DNA of 64,000 nucleotides from Nostoc sp. UHCC 0926 (GCF_028623165.1 NZ_CP117768.1:434001-498000), one strand, 5' to 3'. Counted from the first letter of the stretch, positions 56,101-64,000 are shown. Notes: generated by a model from the sequence alone, not told the origin. Translations and numbers: made by a program.

Positions 56101-56417
56101 TATAAATCGAGGCTTACTTGTCCTTCACGGGTGCGGGAGAAAACTTGCACTACATTCTCGGTTGCCGCTAAAGCTTCTTCTAAGGGTCTGGTGATTTCAT
56201 CTACTGCTACTTCTGGGGAAATACCAGGGGCTTCTAGCCGAACCCCAATTCGCGGATAGGTAATTGACGGTAGAAGATCGACTTGGATAGTTGTCAGAAA
56301 AAATACCCCAATGACAATTACTGCCACGGTGAGCATGAGTGTGCCAATGTGTTGGCGGATAGCGATCGCACTAAGGCTAAATCCGCCATTGCCATTATTA
56401 TTATTTACCTGTTGCAT
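53145..56417 (-). CDS. RND efflux permease
   Basis: The 1090-residue protein is an AcrB/MdtB-type inner-membrane pump driven by the proton gradient. It has two similar halves with large periplasmic loops; the first helix follows IRQHIGTLMLTVAVIVIGVF. In TM4 the family usually has two adjacent Asp; here GVGQAIDTSVVILENI has one Asp followed by Thr. Just after this, PNQRERREEEKGRNSKFF is an inserted charged stretch encoded by a CTTCTCC-rich repeat. The adaptor gene lies 75 bp upstream on the same strand. Substrate is unknown; no outer-membrane channel gene is adjacent. Confidence 0.94.
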   Translation of the reverse strand: MQQVNNNNGNGGFSLSAIAIRQHIGTLMLTVAVIVIGVFFLTTIQVDLLPSITYPRIGVRLEAPGISPEVAVDEITRPLEEALAATENVVQVFSRTREGQVSLDLYFQPGGDIDQALNDATAAFNRGRGELPDTIEEPRLFKVDPSQLPVYELALTSASLQGKDLRVFADEELTRELSVVPGVASVDVSGGAEEEVRVLVDLNRLQALGVGLNDVLNELTARNQDTSGGRILGQNSEPLTRTVGRFQNAREIENLSLEVSSASPATANTTTTTTTPVPPRRVYLRDFAEVIDDTEDQRVFVYLNRQPAVKFSVQKQPEANTITVVDAVKRRIEQLRQSGLIPADMTLSPTTDESLFIRNSLNDVIFSGISGALLAAAAVLLFLGSFRQTLIISLTIPLCTLAAIAMMKIFGLTLNVFSLAGLTLGVGQAIDTSVVILENISEKAGMTPNQRERREEEKGRNSKFFIDSAIAASQEVESALVAATGANLVSVVPFILIGGFIALLFNELILTISFAVAASLVVAITVVPMLSSRLLGIPWSSRISEFWLLRQFNHRFEDATRGYGNFLTRVLRYRLFVVTAALIILGGSSFFMFGQIPQEILPRISTGQANLRAQFPPGTPLATSEKVMQIVDDILLKQPETESAFTTVGGNLFGSSTTENPLRANSTINLKPGTDVEAFVKKVTQEFNKLNLAGILLRLNPGQVRGLILSNSPVQGSEVDVILQGENQENLTQAGAQVLQALQERAKLATFRPDADPRQPEIQIRPDWERVSALGLSAGQIGATVQTAIEGSVPTQIQRGNRLVDVRVQLNKQAIQRPSQLEQLPLFTENNHLIRLSDVAKIQEGQAPGEVQRINQRQAFIVAGNLSEGASLGEAIAEVNEVLKDVDLPDGVSIVPSSAQETNQQLQDALKTLGALATFLIFVVMAVQYNSLIDPLVIMFTVPLALAGGIFGLYITKTAIGATVIVGVVLLVGIVVNAGILMVELANQIRDEEGCTRQIAIMKAAPQRLRPIIMTTVTTILGLFPLALGIGEGSEFLQPLGIVVFFGMAIATMLTLFIIPCFYILLHDLLGGNWAKPVFIRLRRFTKKFI

Positions 56418-56492
56418 GATCCTAAGTGATAAGTGCTAAGTGCTGACTACTGAGTACTTTTTTCATTGGTATGGTGGTTATTGCTCACCCTA

Positions 56493-58001
56493 CTATTGCT
56501 TTTCTGAAAGAATTGAAAGATTTACAGTGTCACCTTCTTTTAACGGCTTACCACTACGAACAACATAGCGCTCTCCCGCTTGCAAACCGGATAAAATTTC
56601 CACTTTCCCATCAGCCCTTTTTCCTAACATTACGGCTCGTGCTGTTACCTTCGTTTTGCCTTCTGTGTCTTTGACGACAAATATTGCTCCACTTTGGTCT
56701 TGCGGCTTTGCCTCTGCTATAGCAGATGTGTTAGGCAAAGAAGAGTCCTGCCGTACATTTGTTTGCGTCTCCCCTGTACCCTTGGAGTTCTTACTGCCTG
56801 CTTTCTGAATAGCTGTTTGCGGCACTATAACCCGTTGTTGTGTCTGGTTTTCAAAATTGACTCGCGCCAGTAGTCCACTGCCAATCTTGCCTTGAGTGTT
56901 GGGAATCACTACCTCTACAGGTATCAAGCGAGCTGTGGCATCGGCTGCTGGAGAAATGCGCGTAACTCTGCCAATTAATGCTTGATCCGGAAAGGCATCT
57001 AAGCGCACTTGTACAGACTGCCCAACCTGAATTTGTGCCAGTTCTAATTCGGAAACTTGGACGATGACTTTAACACGGTTAAAGTCGCCAATTTTTAAGA
57101 CTTCATTACCTGCTTGCAGAAGATTGCCAGGTTCTGTCACCTTTTGTGTGACTACGCCAGTGATCGGGGATGTGAGTTGAGCGTAAGACCTGCGTTCTTT
57201 GGTTTGGGCAACTAATGCCTGTTGGGCCAATACTCTGCCTTGAGCAGCAGCGACGGCTTGCTGTTCTATACGGACTTGTTCTTGAGCTGCCCGCAGCGCT
57301 TGGGCGGCTGTTTGCGCCTGGGTACGTGCTCGTTGAGCGACTTGTTCAGCGATCGCTCCAGCTTTGAATAGATTCTGTTGCCGTTGTGAGTCTGCTTGAG
57401 CTTGTACCACTTCTAGCCGTGCCCGTTCAACGTCTGCACGGGCATTGCTTACCTGATTGCTTGCCCTAGCTACTTCTGATTTCAGGGCTGCTAGTTCTGC
57501 TTCTGTTTGCTTTAATTGGGTCAAAAGTATGGCATCATCTAATTGCCCGATGTTTTGTCCAAGCTTAACCGGATCGCCCACATCTAAGTTCAAAGCCAAT
57601 AACCGGGCTTCCACCTGCGATCGCACTGATACAATCCGAAAGGGTGTTGTATTACCTGTATATTCTGGTTGTTTTTGCAGCAAATCAGTTCGAGCGATCG
57701 CCACATCTACAGCTGCACTACCACCACGTTGTCCACTACCAGGACTTTGAGATTCCGCATCAGCCGATTCCTTGGGCAGTGATCCGCAATTCGCTGTCAG
57801 CAGTCCTATGCCCAGCAAACAGGGAATCAATAATATTGATGCAAAACGGGAAGACACCTTTGTGTGAACGCTACTCTTTACATCTGCGACAACCAGATCA
57901 GTCTTCACAACTGAATCTAACAGGGTATTAATTACCTGGTTAGCGGCTGCGAAAGGTGAGATTTTCGCCTGCTTTTGCGGCTTATTTCTGTCCAAAATCA
58001 T
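56493..58001 (-). CDS. RND periplasmic adaptor (membrane fusion protein)
   Basis: The 502-residue HlyD/AcrA-family protein links the permease to an outer-membrane channel. It has a hydrophobic N-terminal segment with a lipobox-like LLTANC, a lipoyl half-motif (RLLALNLDVGDPVKLGQNIG), a long alpha-hairpin coiled coil (about 165-275, rich in Ala/Gln/Arg) and beta-barrel segments (LTSPITGVVTQKVTEPGNLL). The N-terminal cytoplasmic-like extension of about 60 residues is unusually long for a lipoprotein. It is transcribed just before the permease gene. Confidence 0.92.
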   Translation of the reverse strand: MILDRNKPQKQAKISPFAAANQVINTLLDSVVKTDLVVADVKSSVHTKVSSRFASILLIPCLLGIGLLTANCGSLPKESADAESQSPGSGQRGGSAAVDVAIARTDLLQKQPEYTGNTTPFRIVSVRSQVEARLLALNLDVGDPVKLGQNIGQLDDAILLTQLKQTEAELAALKSEVARASNQVSNARADVERARLEVVQAQADSQRQQNLFKAGAIAEQVAQRARTQAQTAAQALRAAQEQVRIEQQAVAAAQGRVLAQQALVAQTKERRSYAQLTSPITGVVTQKVTEPGNLLQAGNEVLKIGDFNRVKVIVQVSELELAQIQVGQSVQVRLDAFPDQALIGRVTRISPAADATARLIPVEVVIPNTQGKIGSGLLARVNFENQTQQRVIVPQTAIQKAGSKNSKGTGETQTNVRQDSSLPNTSAIAEAKPQDQSGAIFVVKDTEGKTKVTARAVMLGKRADGKVEILSGLQAGERYVVRSGKPLKEGDTVNLSILSEKQ

Positions 58002-58527
58002 TTATTTTTCTCCTATTTGGGGAGCTTTTGGGATTAAACAGCCGTGCATTACCAAGTAATTTTGAGACATTATGACCTATGAAAAGCGGCGAGAGTCAAT
58101 TCACTATCTTCTTGCAGAATTATGTATCAAAAATTACTTTTTATCGCAAAAAATTCTCACCACTTCAACTGATTACATCGAGGAGGCAATTTTTTAGCTG
58201 ACGATGCAATTATTAATTTAGTATAAATACTTTTAAATTTATTGCAATCTGCCCTTAGTAGAAGACTTGCGTTTCCTGAAGATATCGGACTTTTACGCCC
58301 TTACTTCTAAAATGGGCAGTATCAAATAACTATACTTATGCTTACATAGCAAAATTTAACTATAGCAAAATGCCTAGTAATTTTTACGGTTGATTAGATA
58401 TATTAAGAATAGTAAAGATAAATTGCTTTTTTTGACGCTGTAATATTTCGATCAAGCAATTGCATATACAGCAAAGAAAAGACCGATATCTACTACAGCC
58501 ACAAATCTTAAATGAGGAAAGTTACGA
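58002..58527. other. Divergent promoter region between the RND operon and the lyase gene
   Basis: AT-rich, with no gene. It should contain promoters for both directions. I could not identify a specific regulator site. Confidence 0.45.
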
Positions 58528-59070
58528 GTGACATCATTATTAAAAATTGTCCAAACTACAGATGAATCCCAGATTTCGGAATTTTTCCAGGAATCAGCGG
58601 GTAAGTGGCGATCGCAACGACGCTATTACACCCTACCTCAGGGAGAAACTAAGGAGATGGAGAGTATAGTTACGATCAATTTTCTAGAGCAGGGCTGTGA
58701 TGAATTGCAAAAGCTAGCTCAGATGCACGATTTGGCTGATACAGTCAGTTTGATCTGTGGTGCAGCAGTTACATGGGAAAGTACGGATGTGCCCAAGGGC
58801 AGGAAAGAGTCGCAAGGTTCAACGATATTTGGGGCTATGGGAAACATTTTGTATCGCGATCGCGGTTTTGCCATATCCAAACCAGTCACTGCCCAGTATA
58901 ATTTCTCCAACCCGAAAACACTGTGTTTGCGAACTGAATACAACGGTTCAATGTTTGAAGAAGAGTTAAAGCTAATTGGCAGCAAATACCGCACCAGACA
59001 GACCATCATCTCCCGTGCTGGTGAGCAGTTGATGATTGGTCAATATTTAGAAAAGAGAGTGGAGGATTAG
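58528..59070 (+). CDS. cpcS: Phycobiliprotein chromophore lyase, CpcS/CpeS family
   Basis: The 180-residue lipocalin-fold lyase attaches phycocyanobilin to a cysteine of phycobiliprotein beta and allophycocyanin subunits. Family stretches include KWRSQRRYYTLPQGETKEME and YRTRQTIISRAGEQLMIGQY. It starts with GTG at 58528, preceded by GAGG at a good distance. Length is typical. Which paralogue (CpcS, CpeS or a relative) cannot be decided without comparison. Confidence 0.9.
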   Translation: MTSLLKIVQTTDESQISEFFQESAGKWRSQRRYYTLPQGETKEMESIVTINFLEQGCDELQKLAQMHDLADTVSLICGAAVTWESTDVPKGRKESQGSTIFGAMGNILYRDRGFAISKPVTAQYNFSNPKTLCLRTEYNGSMFEEELKLIGSKYRTRQTIISRAGEQLMIGQYLEKRVED

Positions 59071-59336
59071 TTTATCGGGTGGGTGTGGCTGGCAGCTATA
59101 GCTTCACCCGTTTTGGTACTACCCAGCACTTAGCTATTAACTGCTATATAACTTTTTATAACATTTTGTCAAACTTTACTCCAGAAAATTAGTTGCCATG
59201 TCATCATGGGAAGTGAAATGAGAATTAATTCGGCGACAGTGTTTGTTTTTAGTATTGACAGGCTTTTTCCTCTTGGTATTACAGACTTCTCTCCGAAATC
59301 TAAATCTCTACAAACTTATGATTTTGGAGACATTTA
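59071..59336. other. Leader region of the RNA-binding protein gene
   Basis: Non-coding. It should contain the promoter and long 5' leader typical of cyanobacterial rbp genes; I did not identify a defined cold-shock element. Confidence 0.4.
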
Positions 59337-59663
59337 ATGTCAATTTACGTTGGTAACCTCTCCTATGAAGTTACACAAGATGCGCTGAGTGCTGTTTTTG
59401 CAGAATATGGTGCTGTAAAGCGTGTTCAGCTACCTACTGACCGTGAAACAGGTCGTTTACGCGGCTTTGCTTTCGTGGAAATGAGTTCGGAAGATGAAGA
59501 AACAAAAGCTATTGAAGCTCTTGATGGGGCTGAATGGCTGGGTCGTGACCTGAAAGTAAATAAGGCCAAGCCCAGAGAAGACCGAGGTGGTTCCTTCGGT
59601 GGTGGTGGTAATCGTGGCGGTGGTGGCGGCGGCTACAACCGTGGTGGTGGTGGTCGCTACTAA
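59337..59663 (+). CDS. RRM-domain RNA-binding protein with glycine-rich tail
   Basis: The 108-residue protein has one RRM: RNP2 IYVGNL at residues 3-8 and RNP1 RGFAFVEM near 43-50, then a C-terminal glycine-rich tail (SFGGGGNRGGGGGGYNRGGG). Proteins of this type in cyanobacteria are often cold-induced, and some direct mRNAs to membranes. Start at ATG 59337. A strong terminator lies 35 bp after the stop, so it is monocistronic. Confidence 0.96.
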   Translation: MSIYVGNLSYEVTQDALSAVFAEYGAVKRVQLPTDRETGRLRGFAFVEMSSEDEETKAIEALDGAEWLGRDLKVNKAKPREDRGGSFGGGGNRGGGGGGYNRGGGGRY

Positions 59664-59697
59664 GCTAAATAGGCGAAAGCAACTTAGTTGAATCTAG

Positions 59698-59730
59698 AAA
59701 AGGCTCAGGCAGCAATGCTTGAGCCTTTTC
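59698..59730 (+). terminator. Intrinsic terminator of the RRM gene
   Basis: AAAAGGCTCA ... TGAGCCTTTTC forms an 11-bp stem around the loop GGCAGCAATGCT, followed by a T-rich end. Confidence 0.9.
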
Positions 59731-59783
59731 TATGCAAAACTTGAACTATGAATAATTTCGGACAGTTGCTAATTACACAGCGC

Positions 59784-60167
59784 CTATGATTCTCTAACCA
59801 GAGTGCCCTGATGAAAAATCATTTTCCATCGATCATTGTTCAATTTCCAGATGGAACTTCGCAGCGAATGAACAGGCTGTTCCCCAGATATCTGTCTGAC
59901 TATACGATAGGTTACTAAAACAACCCCTGTTGCCAAAACTAAAGTTTTGAATTCTGTTATCGATCTTTGAGTCAGGGATTCGATGGGTTCATTCTGCAAG
60001 CTGTTGATAATTTGCTGTTTATCGAAAACACGCCCTGAACTTCCGAACTCAATGAACTCGTCAGCAAGTAAGTCCATGACATCTTTAGCTGACTTTCGTA
60101 CATCCGATTGAAGCAAACACTCCTCAAATTCACAAAGAAGTGATTCTTCTAAATAGTCTGCTTTCAT
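59784..60167 (-). CDS. DUF4440 / SnoaL-like protein
   Basis: The 127-residue protein fits the NTF2-like DUF4440 group: LLADEFIEFGSSGRVFDKQQ, then TYRIVRQ and SIWKLNNDRWKMIFHQGT, the typical ending. Proteins of this shape are small cone-shaped dimers with a pocket; many are predicted enzymes or binding domains of unknown substrate. It is convergent with the RRM gene. Confidence 0.87.
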   Translation of the reverse strand: MKADYLEESLLCEFEECLLQSDVRKSAKDVMDLLADEFIEFGSSGRVFDKQQIINSLQNEPIESLTQRSITEFKTLVLATGVVLVTYRIVRQISGEQPVHSLRSSIWKLNNDRWKMIFHQGTLVRES

Positions 60168-60256
60168 CTACTTACTGGAGTTGATTATGCCTTTGATAAG
60201 ATGGCTTGCAACCGCCTGATGCAATGGGGTTGTTAGGCTGTCTCGCTATTTGCTGC

Positions 60257-60397
60257 TTATGGCATTGACTCAATCAACGCCCTTAACACTTTGTTGACCG
60301 ATTCTGGTGTGGTGAAAACTTGAGCCACATCTTCATCTAAGACTACAAAGGAATTTCGCGCCAAGCTTGGTTTACCACCAGAACCGATGAAGTAGTT
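60257..60397 (-). pseudogene. 3' fragment of a small cyanobacterial antitoxin-like gene
   Basis: The minus-strand frame ends ARNSFVVLDEDVAQVFTTPE and SVNKVLRALIESMP. The motif D-V-A-x-V-F...S-V-N-x-x-L-R is, from memory, the C-terminal half of a widespread small cyanobacterial protein. Upstream the frame turns into hydrophobic AT-rich sequence unrelated to that family, so only a fragment remains. Confidence 0.5.
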
Positions 60398-60486
60398 GTA
60401 GGAACACCTCAAAATAACGGCATAATAAAACCACAAGAGAGCATAAAATATGCAAGTTAAATGAAATAGGACTACAAAGAAAATCA

Positions 60487-60711
60487 ATGAGAGCAATCAA
60501 AATTATTGTTGAAAAACATAATGACGGTTACGTAGCCTATCCGTTGGGTATCAAGGGAGTTGTAGTTGGCGAAGGTGACAGCTATGAAGAAGCATTAGCT
60601 GATGTTAAATCTGCTATCCGCTGTCATATAGAGACATTTGGTCAAGAGGTTTTAGAAGAGGAATCACCAGTGCTAGAAGCTTTTGTGGCGGAAGCTGAGG
60701 TTCCTATTTAA
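60487..60711 (+). CDS. hicB: HicB-family antitoxin
   Basis: The 74-residue protein has the HicB partial RNase H-like fold: IKIIVEKHNDGYVAYPLGIK, VVVGEGDSYEEALADVKSAI and a C-terminal tail. It lacks a separate DNA-binding extension. The stop overlaps the hicA start (TAATG). In this operon HicB precedes HicA. Confidence 0.9.
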   Translation: MRAIKIIVEKHNDGYVAYPLGIKGVVVGEGDSYEEALADVKSAIRCHIETFGQEVLEEESPVLEAFVAEAEVPI

Positions 60712-60950
60712 TGGTTAAATTTCCAGTAGATGCACCTAAAGCTAAAGTAATTAAGACATTGGAATTTCTGGGATTTACTGTTATTAGAGAGCGAGAGCAT
60801 ATTGTTATGGAGCGAGAAAACGAAGATGGAAAAAAAACTCCACTGACTATGCCTAACCACTCTCAAATTAAAGGTTCGACGTTGAGATCCATCTGTACTC
60901 AAGCGGGTATCTCAAGAGAGGATTTTTTATCTGCTTATGAGCAAATCTGA
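60711..60950 (+). CDS. hicA: HicA-family mRNA interferase toxin
   Basis: The 79-residue protein is a double-stranded-RNA-binding-like HicA toxin. The region FLGFTVIREREHIVMERENE contains the catalytic-type His (REREH). PLTMPNHSQIKGSTLRSICT is the conserved second half. It overlaps hicB by one base. The pair is a type II toxin-antitoxin module. Confidence 0.92.
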   Translation: MVKFPVDAPKAKVIKTLEFLGFTVIREREHIVMERENEDGKKTPLTMPNHSQIKGSTLRSICTQAGISREDFLSAYEQI

Positions 60951-61072
60951 AAGGCTGCATTCTGTTTTCACTCAAAACACTCTAAAAGATACAGTCACAA
61001 ATAAATTCTTGAACTAGGCGATCGCATCTCTCCAGACAACCAATTAATAGGCGATTCGTGAAAATAAGATGA

Positions 61073-61179
61073 TATAGCGGTTCTCGTTTACGTGAGGTAC
61101 ACCCGTAGGGGCACAGCACTGCCGTGCCCCTACACCTGGCGATATAATGTTGTACCGCATCTGAATGGGAACCGCTATA
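61073..61179. mobile_element. MITE of the TATAGCGGTTCTC family, copy 3
   Basis: Left end TATAGCGGTTCTCGTTTACG, right end GGGAACCGCTATA. The interior has GTAGGGGCACAGC-CTG-CCGTGCCCCTAC, as in copy 1. Confidence 0.85.
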
Positions 61180-61341
61180 TGCGATCGCTCTGCAAACTTC
61201 TACTTTTTACCTCAGAACTCGGAACTTGAGCTTCAGAACACGAAGTTTTAAGCTCAAAACTCAAAACGTTGAGATGAAAACACTTCTCTTTAGTTCTCTA
61301 AAGAGGAGTGGGGGAGATGACGGAGCAAGGGAAGAATCTTA

Positions 61342-61437
61342 TTACAGCTATTTTCAGGTAAATAGACCACGCGGTAGGGGCGCAAGGCCTTGCGCCCCTA
61401 CGACAGATGTGGTTCAAATACTTGAATTCTGCTGTAA
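61342..61437. mobile_element. 96-bp MITE, copy 2
   Basis: Almost identical to 16074-16169 over its whole length, with ends TTACAGC/GCTGTAA. No target duplication is apparent here. The GCCCAAT heptads begin immediately at its right end. Confidence 0.88.
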
Positions 61438-61470
61438 TGCCCAATGCCCAATGCCCAATGCCCCATTCCC
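61437..61470. repeat. GCCCAAT heptad array
   Basis: Four nearly perfect tandem copies of TGCCCAA followed by degenerate CCCCATTCCC. This is a short tandemly repeated repetitive sequence of the kind known from heterocystous cyanobacteria. Confidence 0.85.
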
Positions 61471-61472
61471 AA

Positions 61473-63185
61473 TCAATAATGAGTTGCCGACTTGCGATGA
61501 TGCACGGCTGTAACGCCATCTTGATTTAGCACTTTGCCACTCTCGACAGTCGCATAAACTAGCCAGTGGTCGCCAGATTCCATCCGGTTTTGTACAGAAC
61601 ATTCGAGATATGCTAGGGCATCCGTAAGTATGGGAGAACCGTTTTCCGCTTCTTGGACGGCGACATCAGCAAATCGGTCTTGTCCTGGGCCGAAGGGTTT
61701 AAGGAAATGCTTCATCAACCCCAAGTGATTCCCTTCTTTAAGAATATTGAGGACAAATTTATTGCCTGAGTGTGTCAGTGTTTCTACTGCACGTTCTTTA
61801 GCTACAGCTATGGTCAAACCAGGGGGACTAAAGCTGGCTTGAGCCACCCAAGAGGCTAACATGGCACTGGAACGATCGCCTTCTTTTGCTGTGAGAACGC
61901 AAAGAGAACCGACAATCCGACCAACTGCTTGTTCTACACTTGTTGCAGGTTGACTTGGCGATCGCACTTTTCTAGCTTTTTTCAGTGCTTGAGCAAAGTC
62001 AGTTCCAGCTTCTTCACACAATTGTAAGGTGGCATCGTTGGGTTTGAATTTTACGCGGATAGTGTCAAAACCAAACCGATAGCCAGCATCTTTCAATTTA
62101 CCTTCGATTAAATCAACTGCTTCCCCACTCCAGCCAAAGGAACCAAAAACACCTGCGAGTTTATTGTTAGTAGCGGTGGATAATACAATTCCTAAAGCTG
62201 TTTGCACGGGTGTGGGTGCATGACCGCCGAGGGTAGGAGAACCCATGATGAAACCGCCGGCTTTTTCCACAGCAGCCCGGATTTCTTCTGGTTCAGTAAA
62301 TTCGCAGTTAATCGATTCTACAGCAACGCCAGCTTTTGTGATCCCACGAGCGATCGCTTGGGCTAATGTGGCTGTATTCCCATAAGCTGATGCATAAATC
62401 AACGCTACTGTCAAGTCAGCAGATGTTTGCTGTTGACTCCATTCCCGATAAGCTTTGGTCAGATCGATTAAGCCATAGCGTACCAAAGGCCCGTGTCCAT
62501 TGGCATACATTCGCACAGGAAAATCGGCAAGTTTATCCAGCGCTGTTTCAATTTGACGGGCATGGGGAGCCATCAGGCAATCAAAATAATAGCGCCGATC
62601 TTCGTTATATATTTCCCAACCTTCATCAAATACCTGGTCACCGCAAACATGCGCCCCAAATAACTTATCTGTGTAGAGAATTTCTGTTTGCGGATCGTAG
62701 GTGCAAAGTTGATCTGCATAGCGGGGATTGGGGGTAGGAATAAATTGTAAATTATGCCCATTGCCCAAATCTAGAGTTTCTTCTCCCCGCATGACAAGAA
62801 TTTGCAAATCTGGATTTTCCAGCGCCCCACGTAAATTTTTTGCCCCCGGATTAGAACAAACAAAAGTGATTTGCGGGGCAATTTTCAACAAAGCTTTTAA
62901 AGTCGCAGCGCGGTTGGGGTTGACATGTCCCAAAATTACATAATCTAACTCTTCGACATGGAAACGCTGCTGTAAAGCTTCTAAATAAATTTCCGTAAAG
63001 GTTTCCCCTGGAGGGTCAATGATGGCAGTTTTATCGCTTTCTATTAAATAAGAATTGGCAGTTGTACCCTTAGCAAGAGCATATTCAATTTCAAATCTGA
63101 GCCTAGACCAACTGCGCGATCGCAGTATTCTTGTATCTGTAGCTATTGGATAAACTTGAACGTCACGGGGTTTATTTGTTGACAT
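61473..63185 (-). CDS. flv1: Flavodiiron protein, Flv1 type
   Basis: The 570-residue protein has a metallo-beta-lactamase-like domain (1-250), a flavodoxin domain (260-400, IYASAYGNTATLAQAIARGI) and a C-terminal flavin reductase domain (430-565). Such proteins reduce oxygen to water with NAD(P)H electrons. In the diiron site the canonical HxExDH appears as HVNPNR, so Glu, Asp and His are replaced, as reported for the Flv1 partner of Flv1/Flv3. Flv3 is encoded directly upstream on the same strand. That adjacency is the arrangement I recall for the heterocyst-specific flv1B-flv3B pair. Confidence 0.92.
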   Translation of the reverse strand: MSTNKPRDVQVYPIATDTRILRSRSWSRLRFEIEYALAKGTTANSYLIESDKTAIIDPPGETFTEIYLEALQQRFHVEELDYVILGHVNPNRAATLKALLKIAPQITFVCSNPGAKNLRGALENPDLQILVMRGEETLDLGNGHNLQFIPTPNPRYADQLCTYDPQTEILYTDKLFGAHVCGDQVFDEGWEIYNEDRRYYFDCLMAPHARQIETALDKLADFPVRMYANGHGPLVRYGLIDLTKAYREWSQQQTSADLTVALIYASAYGNTATLAQAIARGITKAGVAVESINCEFTEPEEIRAAVEKAGGFIMGSPTLGGHAPTPVQTALGIVLSTATNNKLAGVFGSFGWSGEAVDLIEGKLKDAGYRFGFDTIRVKFKPNDATLQLCEEAGTDFAQALKKARKVRSPSQPATSVEQAVGRIVGSLCVLTAKEGDRSSAMLASWVAQASFSPPGLTIAVAKERAVETLTHSGNKFVLNILKEGNHLGLMKHFLKPFGPGQDRFADVAVQEAENGSPILTDALAYLECSVQNRMESGDHWLVYATVESGKVLNQDGVTAVHHRKSATHY

Positions 63186-63337
63186 GGCAAAAAAATTTTA
63201 GATTTTAGATTTTAGATTGTTAATTAAACATCCAAATTCTGGATATTAAGTAGGGAAGATTATACTGCACAAATCCTTTATTGAGTATTTTTGGATTTTG
63301 GATTATTAATCTAAAATCCAAAATCCAAAATCCAAAA
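63186..63337. repeat. flv3-flv1 spacer with heptad repeats
   Basis: TTTTAGATTTTAGATTTTAG and AAATCCAAAATCCAAAATCC arrays face each other and can fold into a long hairpin between the two genes. No promoter was identified. Confidence 0.75.
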
Positions 63338-64000
63338 TTAATAGTGGTTTCCGACTTTCCGGTGATGCACAGCAGTCAAAGCATCTGGCTTAGAAACCCT
63401 TCCGGCGTAGACGGTGCTGTATACTGCCCAATGGTCGCCGCAGTCCATTCTACTGACGACTTCGCACTCCATGTAGGCGAGGGCGTCGTTGAGGATGGGG
63501 GCACCATTTTCGGCTGGCTGGGTTCTCACACCTTCAAAGCGATCAGCGCCAGGGGCGAACCGCTTCAAAAAGTGCTTCATTAGTGGTTGAAAATTGCCTT
63601 GTTCTAAGATGTTAAGAACAAAGCGATCGCCTACTTGCATGAGTGATTCAATTGCCCGATCTTTGGCTACTGCAATGGAAAATCCTAAGGGTTTGAAGCT
63701 GGCTTGATTCACCCAAGAGGCTAGCATGGCACTGGAAACATCACCTTTTTTAGCAGTGATAATATATAGTCCGCCGCTGAGTCTACCGAGTGCTTTATCC
63801 AAGTCAGCACCTAGAGATTTCATGACTTTGATACTGCGATCGCGTGTTACCCATTGCCCTAAGTCTGTACCCGCTTCTTCACACAGCTTGTAGGTATTTT
63901 CTGTGGGTGTTTGTTTAATCCGAATCGCTGGAAAAACCGTTGTCAAACCCAAATTGCGGAATTTACTCACCAAAGGATCTATTGGCTCATCATCGCCACC
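63338..64000 (-). CDS. flv3: Flavodiiron protein, Flv3 type, C-terminal part (gene continues beyond the window)
   Basis: The last 220 residues are visible, open to the window edge in frame. They comprise the end of the flavodoxin domain (AIRIKQTPTENTYKLCEEAG) and the flavin reductase domain (SAMLASWVNQASFKPLGFSI, ALTAVHHRKVGNHY). The diiron domain lies outside, so the Flv3 call rests on order and on pairing with an Flv1-type partner downstream. Confidence 0.88.
   Translation of the reverse strand, partial: GGDDEPIDPLVSKFRNLGLTTVFPAIRIKQTPTENTYKLCEEAGTDLGQWVTRDRSIKVMKSLGADLDKALGRLSGGLYIITAKKGDVSSAMLASWVNQASFKPLGFSIAVAKDRAIESLMQVGDRFVLNILEQGNFQPLMKHFLKRFAPGADRFEGVRTQPAENGAPILNDALAYMECEVVSRMDCGDHWAVYSTVYAGRVSKPDALTAVHHRKVGNHY

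Larger units (their letters stand above)
60951..61472. repeat. Repeat-rich gap between hicA and flv1
   Basis: No gene. It contains a MITE (61073-61179), a low-complexity run based on CTCGGAACTTGAGCTTCAGA and AAGCTCAAAACTCAAAACG (about 61210-61270), the second 96-bp MITE (61342-61437) and a GCCCAAT heptad array (61437-61470). Confidence 0.8.

Noticed and set aside
61298..61602. Small minus-strand frames downstream of flv1
   Set aside because: They cover MITE and heptad repeats and the end of flv1 in other phases.

Overview
The window looks like chromosome of a filamentous heterocyst-forming cyanobacterium of the Nostoc/Anabaena type. HIP1 octamers (GCGATCGC) are scattered throughout, heptad short tandem repeats of the ATCCAAA and GCCCAAT kind fill intergenic gaps, and the genes include a phylloquinone cluster, a CpcS/CpeS phycobilin lyase, an RRM RNA-binding protein and adjacent flv3-flv1 flavodiiron genes in the arrangement I associate with the heterocyst-type pair. 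No species call is made.

Layout. 1-5.8 kb: 3' end of a catalase, a truncated [2Fe-2S] subunit gene, an FAD monooxygenase and an RTX-type calcium-binding protein, separated by repeat-rich gaps. 5.8-7.9 kb: leuC-leuD (leucine synthesis), then a structured non-coding segment that could be an orphan omega/HEARO-like RNA. 8.4-16.8 kb: a conflict-type locus with a small P-loop ATPase and a giant STAND NTPase (TPR, NTPase, membrane segment, 14 almost identical WD40 repeats) whose C-terminal TPR is cut off by an in-frame TGA, then a probable nuclease-fold protein. 17-21 kb: a DUF433/DUF5615 toxin-antitoxin pair, tRNA-Val, a DUF2227 protein, mazG and proA. 21-26.6 kb: the phylloquinone genes menF (divergent), menA, menC, menE and a DHNA-CoA thioesterase. 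26.7-30 kb: a VapBC-type pair, an AT-rich two-gene unit (membrane-anchored GTPase plus membrane protein), a four-helix-bundle protein and tRNA-Ser. 30-33.8 kb: metallophosphoesterase, nadA, tRNA-Tyr, tRNA-Thr, HAD hydrolase, tRNA-Ala. 33.8-43.2 kb: a type I restriction-modification operon (hsdM, a detached HsdM C-terminal-like protein, hsdS, hsdR, YgjP-like peptidase) invaded by nested repeats and a frameshifted Uma2 gene. 43.7-48.2 kb: rplL-rplJ-(L10 leader)-rplA-rplK-nusG-secE, tRNA-Trp and rplS. 48.4-52.9 kb: two glycosyltransferases, a PEP-CTERM-like protein, a metallopeptidase remnant and a secreted protein. 53-58 kb: RND permease and adaptor. 58.5-64 kb: cpcS-like lyase, RRM protein, DUF4440 protein, HicBA, flv1 and the 3' part of flv3.

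The strongest theme beyond ordinary housekeeping is repeat invasion. At least four miniature inverted-repeat element types are visible, two of them with target-site duplications. Three unrelated tandem arrays share an exact 21-bp period. Intergenic repeat sequence has been incorporated in frame into several proteins (STAND NTPase, MenC, MenE, RND permease, tail of the thioesterase). The best candidates for a less described system are the ATPase/STAND pair at 8.4-16 kb and the AT-rich GTPase/membrane-protein pair at 27.9-29.3 kb. Both functional assignments are inference.
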